Source: Streptomyces sp. NBC_01478 (GTDB lineage: Bacteria; Actinomycetota; Actinomycetes; Streptomycetales; Streptomycetaceae). Taken from it: a stretch of 64,000 bases of DNA. The notes beneath the pieces are model-generated. The model saw only the letters and a program-made list of their open reading frames with translations, was not told the origin of the DNA and ran no database searches. Within the stretch, counting starts at the first letter, position 1, and every line of letters starts with the position of its first letter. Of the stretch, positions 59,272 to 64,000 are shown in pieces. The DNA is taken from positions 6,367,501 through 6,431,500 of the forward strand of contig NZ_CP109444.1 in the NCBI RefSeq assembly GCF_036227225.1. Reading direction: 5' to 3'. The translations under genes and the position numbers were made by a program.

Positions 59272-60936
59272 ATGGCCAGAGGGCCGGAGGCCAATGAGCG
59301 CGTTCGTCGGGAGCTTTGGAGGCTGGCAAATGGCATGTGCCAGCTATGTCGGCGTGAGCTGGACCCTGGGACTGCCGGACGCACCCCAACGGCTCAGACG
59401 GCACACAATGTGGCACTCGGCGATCATGGGCCCCGAGCGGACCCCACCCTGCCGATCGAGGCCAGGAACGCCGTATCGAACCTCCTGTTGTTGTGCTCGA
59501 CCTGCCACGACATCGTCGACAAGAACAACGGAGAGGCGTACACCGTTGAGCAGTTGTCCAGGCTCAAGGCGGAGCACGAGACCTGGACCGCCGCCCTGAG
59601 GAAAGCCGGGCAGGCGTGGAGGATGAGCTACAGCAGCATCGACTACCTCAACGTGCCGAGAGTTGCGATGCTTCCGGGCGGCGACGTCGTGCAACAGGCG
59701 GCTCAACGTGCTGGCCTCGACCCGACGCGGCCCTTCTCTGGGCAGGGGTTCGCCCCCGGGATGTTCGTCGGGACTGTGCGTCCCGTCTTCGAGTCGTGGC
59801 GGGGGCACGCTGTTCCTCTCGACGAAGCCCGTCCGGACGCGATTCGGCAGGGGATGTACGTGGCGTTCAACGCGCCGATGCGTAGCCGCAACGTGTCCAA
59901 CCGGCCGTTTCCTCGGCCGCTCACCGGAACATGGCAAGACGACCCCTACCTGTCCTTTCGACTGGACGGACGTACGGTCATGATCCGGTATGACCCGCAA
60001 TGGCTCACCACCACTACCGCCGGCACGGACTTGGTCAGCGCAGCGACAGAGCAGGCCACCTATGCGGGGATCGGCCTTGTCGTGGGTGAATCCGCCGATG
60101 CGATTCGGATCTCCGCACTGTTCTTTGGGAAGCCGCAAACCGCAGAAGGGGCGTTCATGAAGTACGTCATACAGGGCGAGGACGAGACCGCAAGGACGGT
60201 TTCTGTCGATGACTTCGAGACAGGGTTGTCGTCGCGCGGGTCGGCATCGCAGCTGTTGGGCGCTACTCGTGACCCGAGCAACGATGACGTCACTGTGGCA
60301 CTGCACTTCAACGAACTTGAGGTCGACCCGGGGCAGATCCAGCGTGAGACGTTCCGGCAACTGATGCGGGTCGTGCCGGAGTTCCGGCGCGATCTCACGG
60401 TCGCCGTGGGCACTCTTTTCACTCACTCGGGGCTGACCGGCCTGCCGAAGCCGCTTGACATCGCAGCGGCCCACCTGGCGGGCGAGCCCAAGGTGTGGTC
60501 GACGCACTCCATCAACGGCCTGGGCACTCTGCTGGCGGACGTGGAAGTGGCCTTCGCCCTCGTCCGTGGCGTGCGTAGAGGCCAACTCGATGACCTGCAC
60601 CAAGCGCTCCTGGCCGAGTCGGAGAGCTACCTCGGGGCGGTCGAGGTGAATTTGCGGCGCCCGACGCACCAGCATTTCTACGGGGTGAGCCCTCGCTATC
60701 GACTCATCGAAGCGGATCTCCGACTCCTGTACAGCGCCAAGGAGTGCTACGGGGAGCTCGGCGACTGGGACCACAGATCTCACGAGCTGCTTGATGAGTG
60801 GGAATCAGAGGAGATCTTTAAGAGTGTGGCCTGGGAGGAGGACAAGGAACAAAGCGCTGCTGACGAACGTCAGGCTGAGGAAGAGATGTCCGCATGGCTG
60901 GCCACGATCGACCCGGACGAGGCAACAGCGGACTGA
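59272..60936 (+). CDS. HNH-nuclease-like protein with large C-terminal domain
   Basis: The 554-residue protein starts at ATG 59272. The N-terminal 100 residues form an HNH zinc motif: Cys23 and Cys26 (GMCQLCRREL), His45 (TAHNVALGD), Asn70, Cys75, Cys78 and His79 (NLLLLCSTCHDIV). The remaining 450 residues are an unrecognised domain with FRLDGRTVMIRYDPQWL and EGAFMKYVIQGED, and a final coiled-coil-like acidic tail (EEDKEQSAADERQAEEEMS). HNH domains cut DNA in restriction and defence systems; the C-terminal part may sense or target. Lower GC suggests horizontal transfer. Confidence 0.8.
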   Translation: MARGPEANERVRRELWRLANGMCQLCRRELDPGTAGRTPTAQTAHNVALGDHGPRADPTLPIEARNAVSNLLLLCSTCHDIVDKNNGEAYTVEQLSRLKAEHETWTAALRKAGQAWRMSYSSIDYLNVPRVAMLPGGDVVQQAAQRAGLDPTRPFSGQGFAPGMFVGTVRPVFESWRGHAVPLDEARPDAIRQGMYVAFNAPMRSRNVSNRPFPRPLTGTWQDDPYLSFRLDGRTVMIRYDPQWLTTTTAGTDLVSAATEQATYAGIGLVVGESADAIRISALFFGKPQTAEGAFMKYVIQGEDETARTVSVDDFETGLSSRGSASQLLGATRDPSNDDVTVALHFNELEVDPGQIQRETFRQLMRVVPEFRRDLTVAVGTLFTHSGLTGLPKPLDIAAAHLAGEPKVWSTHSINGLGTLLADVEVAFALVRGVRRGQLDDLHQALLAESESYLGAVEVNLRRPTHQHFYGVSPRYRLIEADLRLLYSAKECYGELGDWDHRSHELLDEWESEEIFKSVAWEEDKEQSAADERQAEEEMSAWLATIDPDEATAD

Positions 60937-61067
60937 CGGCCCCTGACCCCATAGGCGTACAGCACCCTGCGCTCGCACCTTGCCATAGACAGATCCTGAG
61001 GACCGTGGCCACCCGTGGCCGGTGGCCACGGTGTCCTCCGGGGCGAGCACGCGGAGTAGCCCACGGA

Positions 61068-63740
61068 CTATGGCTCGCACTGTGGTGGCCGTGGCCCGGC
61101 CAGACGGAGGCCCGACAGGACTTGGTGAGCCAGTTCGAATGGCTGGTTGCGGGGGCCGTGGGGTACGGAGGCAGCGGATTCGAAGCTGCGCTGTGCGGCG
61201 AGAGCTCGGGGGCCTACAAGTCCAGTGAGCCGGTAATGCCGCCAGAGGGGAATCGGCCGGCGAGCATCGACCACGATGAGGTCGGGTCGACGCCAGACAA
61301 CCAGCGCCCAACCTCCCCCGCCGGACTCCGAGCCCGAGTCGGCCCAGGCCCCGACCAGGGGCGCATCCTCGGCGGAGCCGACTGCTTCGAGTGCCACCAG
61401 CGCGGGGTTGCTGAAGCGGCCGGTGACATGGAGCAGGAGTCGTCCGTGGCGGTGTACGTCGCGCCCCTTCTCGGCGAGGGACCATACGGCGTCAGCGAGG
61501 GGATCGTCCTGGACGACGTCCGACGCGACATCGAGCACGGCGGCTTGGTCGACGGCCTGGCCGAAGGCTGTGTCGAGCAGCGCCGTGTATTCCGCGATGT
61601 ACGCGGAGTCCACTGCGGGAAGCAGGTGGCCGACTGCCTGGGAGGCTTCGTTGAAGGCGAGTGTCTCAGGGGTGATCTCGTAGCGCGGGGCGTGGCTTCG
61701 GAGCACGGCGAGGGCGACTGCGGCGAGGCTGCCGACCTGGGGCTCGATCCGCTCGGGGAGATCGTTTCGGTTCAGTGCGCGGACGGCGCGGGAGAGCAGC
61801 GGCAGCCAGTCGGTTTGTGCTGGAGACCAGGCGCTGGCCGCGACGGTCCACAGGGTCAGCCGGACGACGAGCATGCGCTCGGGAGGGCCCAGGTGGGGAG
61901 CGAGGGCGACGAGGCGCTCCACCCAGCGCCGGTATCTACGGCGGACTTCCTGGTCGGCCTGCCGGAGGTCGGGCAGGGTGGCGGTGCTGCTCGCTTCGGC
62001 ATCGGCTGCCTCGGGATCGTGCTCTGCCGCCATGGGCTCGGCGTCGTCATCGTCGAGGGCGGCTTCGGTGTCGTCGCTGAACCGCTCGTCCCAGGAGACG
62101 GGCAGCAGGTCCTGAAAGGGCGTGCTGATGTCGGTGGGCAGGGGGAGCCCCAGCGCGAAGCGCGTGAGCGGGTGTCCGACGCGTCCGGCGCATTCGTCCA
62201 GATAGCGCTCCCAGCCGTCCTCGTCGCCGTCCAGCGGGGCCGTCGCAGCCGCACCGCCGGTGCTGCTGCTCGCGGATACGCCCGCTGGGGTGGGGGGTAG
62301 TCCCGTACGAAGGGTCTCCAGGTCACCCAGGAATCGTTCGGCGAGCCGGGGATCCGCGAACAGGTCGGGTGGCCGTGTCGTTGGGGCCTGGGACTGGGGC
62401 GGGGTCATTCGGCGCAGGGCGCGGTCAGGGTCGACGACGAACACGATGTTGCCGAAGCTCGGTACGCCGTCGCTGTCGACTACGACCAGGCGCACACGGC
62501 TGCCCGCATCAGCCGGAGCCGTCACCGTCAGCGTGGCTTGTCCGGGCGGGATTTCGGCGATGCGCTCCCATGACTCCGGTGGTGCTGCCGCCTGAGACAA
62601 TTCCAGGTGAGCAGTGTCGGAGAGAGGCCGAGCCACGCTGATCTCCAGGCCGTCCGATACACGTAGAGCACCAAGCAGCAGCGGCCCACTGCCAGCGATA
62701 GGGCGGGGAAGAGGTGGGGCCGTGTTCAGCCGGGCGGCGGGCTCGTCGGTGCCGTCCGGAAGAAGGGTGGCGGTGATGGGGGTGATGACGCCGAGTTCGC
62801 AGTTGCCGCCATCGCCCTGGGAAAGCAGCAGGGCCGCAGCGGAGAGGTTCGGGCTGCCGGTCAGGGCCCAACGCTGCCCTGCGGAGACCCACTCGACGAG
62901 TTTCCCGTGGCGGTACCGCTGGCCGTTGTCGCTGATGACGCGTCCGTCGTACTCCTTCACCAGGGCGGCGACCGACGGACCGTCGAGATCGCTGAGCCCG
63001 GGCTGGTAGGCGAGGGTGAACCGACTCGGACGGAAACGTTCGAGCAGCCGCCGCAGTGCCATCGAGCGTCGGTCGTAGAAGGGCGCGAACACGGCCAGTT
63101 CGTCGACGGGCCCCTGCGGCAGCTGATCGATGATCGGCGAACGCAGACTGCTGACGACGCGGACCTGCGGCGCTGTGGGTGTCCTGTCGCGGTGGAGCCG
63201 GTCCAGCAGCGCTGCGACCCGGTGCATCGCCTGTGGCACGCCGGCGGAGAATCTCACCTTTTCCGGGAGGTCACGCAGCCAGGCCGACAGCTCCGGGATC
63301 GCGGTGGGACTCTGCTCACCGTCCACCCGCAGAACCGTCCACAGTTCGGCGTTGGCCTGCCAGCCGGCCAACGTGGTGTTGCCGGAGCCGAGGGCGATGG
63401 TGGCGTGCTCCGGTCCGGCGAGGACCATCAGCTTGGGATGGAACGCGGGACCGTGGGCGTATGCCAGACCGGCGAGGTAGCTCCGGCCGGCCCGCCGGAC
63501 GGAGCGGGGATCGTTCCGAGTCATGGAGACATCTCCCGCCACCGTGACGCGTGCGCCGGTGGCCTGGGTGACGCCGAGGGCGACCTCCTCGAAGAAGCCG
63601 AGATCGGCGGTGAAGCTGAGGAAGAGTGCTTCTTCCAGGTTCCGCCCGCCCGTGCGTTCCTCGTCGAGGATGAGGGTCAAGGGAGAGGCGAACGCGGTTG
63701 GTGGCTCCACCACGACCGGTGCCGGTGCGGTCTCAGTCAA
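61068..63740 (-). CDS. Phospholipase D-like domain protein, 890 aa
   Basis: It starts at TTG 63740, six bases after GGGAGGG. Two PLD-type half-sites are seen in the first 300 residues: His101-x-Lys103 with GSGN at 118-121 (AFHPKLMVL ... ALGSGNTTLAGW), and His278-x-Lys280 with GSPN at 295-298 (RHGKLVEW ... TGSPNLS). PLD-fold enzymes include nucleases of restriction and phage-defence systems. The remaining 590 residues are helical, without a clear ATPase. It overlaps the upstream gene by eight bases, so the two are one operon. The gene probably belongs to a defence island. Confidence 0.82.
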   Translation of the reverse strand: MTETAPAPVVVEPPTAFASPLTLILDEERTGGRNLEEALFLSFTADLGFFEEVALGVTQATGARVTVAGDVSMTRNDPRSVRRAGRSYLAGLAYAHGPAFHPKLMVLAGPEHATIALGSGNTTLAGWQANAELWTVLRVDGEQSPTAIPELSAWLRDLPEKVRFSAGVPQAMHRVAALLDRLHRDRTPTAPQVRVVSSLRSPIIDQLPQGPVDELAVFAPFYDRRSMALRRLLERFRPSRFTLAYQPGLSDLDGPSVAALVKEYDGRVISDNGQRYRHGKLVEWVSAGQRWALTGSPNLSAAALLLSQGDGGNCELGVITPITATLLPDGTDEPAARLNTAPPLPRPIAGSGPLLLGALRVSDGLEISVARPLSDTAHLELSQAAAPPESWERIAEIPPGQATLTVTAPADAGSRVRLVVVDSDGVPSFGNIVFVVDPDRALRRMTPPQSQAPTTRPPDLFADPRLAERFLGDLETLRTGLPPTPAGVSASSSTGGAAATAPLDGDEDGWERYLDECAGRVGHPLTRFALGLPLPTDISTPFQDLLPVSWDERFSDDTEAALDDDDAEPMAAEHDPEAADAEASSTATLPDLRQADQEVRRRYRRWVERLVALAPHLGPPERMLVVRLTLWTVAASAWSPAQTDWLPLLSRAVRALNRNDLPERIEPQVGSLAAVALAVLRSHAPRYEITPETLAFNEASQAVGHLLPAVDSAYIAEYTALLDTAFGQAVDQAAVLDVASDVVQDDPLADAVWSLAEKGRDVHRHGRLLLHVTGRFSNPALVALEAVGSAEDAPLVGAWADSGSESGGGGWALVVWRRPDLIVVDARRPIPLWRHYRLTGLVGPRALAAQRSFESAASVPHGPRNQPFELAHQVLSGLRLAGPRPPQCEP

Positions 63741-64000
63741 CGAGAGCCCTCCCGCTACTGGTCACCGACCAGTGCTGGTCGTCGTAGTGCAGTACGCCGC
63801 AGGTGGCCAGGACGGTCCCGAGCTGATCCAGCCGTAGCCCGACGTCACCGCGCCCCTCCTGGCTCGTCCGGTACAGCAGCCCGCCCCGCTCGTGCAGCCG
63901 GGTCGGTAACCACAGCGTGCCGTCAGCACGTCGGCGGGCCTTGGCCAGCGCGATCCGCTGCGACCGCGCCACCAGGTCGTAGGTGAGTCGGCGGCCCACA
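63733..64000 (-). CDS. C-terminal part of an unknown protein, cut by the right edge
   Basis: About 88 residues are visible, from the window edge to the stop at 63733-63735: RLTYDLVARSQRIALAKAR, LPTRLHERGGLLYRTSQEGRG, then LATCGVLHYDDQHWSVTSSGRALVD. The end resembles a winged-helix pair, as found in regulators or in the C-terminus of helicases and nucleases. Its start and main domain lie outside. Its overlap with the PLD-like gene indicates a shared function. Confidence 0.6.
   Translation of the reverse strand, partial: VGRRLTYDLVARSQRIALAKARRRADGTLWLPTRLHERGGLLYRTSQEGRGDVGLRLDQLGTVLATCGVLHYDDQHWSVTSSGRALVD

Noticed and set aside
1..64000. Insertion sequences, integrases or transposases
   Set aside because: No DDE, serine or tyrosine recombinase motifs were seen in any real gene of the window.

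Overview
The window is high-GC actinobacterial chromosome, almost certainly Streptomyces. The evidence is the strong third-position GC bias, many GTG/TTG starts with GGAGG-type ribosome binding sites, and signature gene families: a Ser/Thr kinase with an extracytoplasmic tail, HTH/DUF397 pairs, SigE-type ECF sigma, DUF4232 lipoprotein, GAF-ANTAR and AfsR-like NB-ARC/TPR proteins. The recR, aspartokinase and asd block is a conserved Streptomyces core neighbourhood. All functional calls come from reading motifs; no database search was run.

Layout. 0-7.3 kb is a core block: class III aminotransferase (cut by the window edge), membrane Ser/Thr kinase, membrane-tethered PstS-like protein, SLATT two-TM protein, YbaB/EbfC, recR and DUF5063. 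7.3-17.4 kb looks like an accessory insert in that block: a Trypco2 gene beside a trypsin/NB-ARC/TPR protein with nearly identical TPR repeats, an HTH-DUF5753/DUF397 pair, a winged-helix protein, a Uma2-type nuclease, a TauE/SafE permease, small membrane and secreted proteins, and a two-component system. 17.5-29.2 kb returns to housekeeping: aspartokinase and asd, an ECF sigma factor with a membrane partner, SURF1, an S9 peptidase, a double-RCK membrane protein, and a DUF318 permease with its TIGR03943 partner.

29.4-45.5 kb reads as a stress and membrane cluster: GNAT-like protein, MerR-like regulator, cold-shock protein, PucR regulator, NfeD-like protein, flotillin, a 1,604-residue DUF3686 AAA+ ATPase, fatty acid desaturase, GAF-ANTAR regulator, and an HTH membrane protein facing a DUF4232 lipoprotein.

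45.5-64 kb is rich in conflict or defence-type genes: an XRE/NB-ARC/TPR STAND protein, a family 4 glycosyltransferase, an unknown membrane-anchored protein, an XRE/helical-repeat regulator whose 3' end is partly copied in the flanking DNA, a TIR protein abutting a large helical protein, a tRNA 3'-end-like fragment, two overlapping genes whose encoded proteins share a 22-residue repeat-like motif (C-terminal in one, N-terminal in the other), an HNH nuclease-like protein, and a phospholipase D-like protein co-transcribed with a gene cut by the right edge.

The best candidate for an undescribed system is the overlapping pair at 56731-58865. Its mirrored motif resembles the prokaryotic amyloid-signalling (RHIM-like) motifs that link receptors to cell-death effectors. 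The STAND/TIR/glycosyltransferase run and the NfeD-flotillin-DUF3686 cluster come next.
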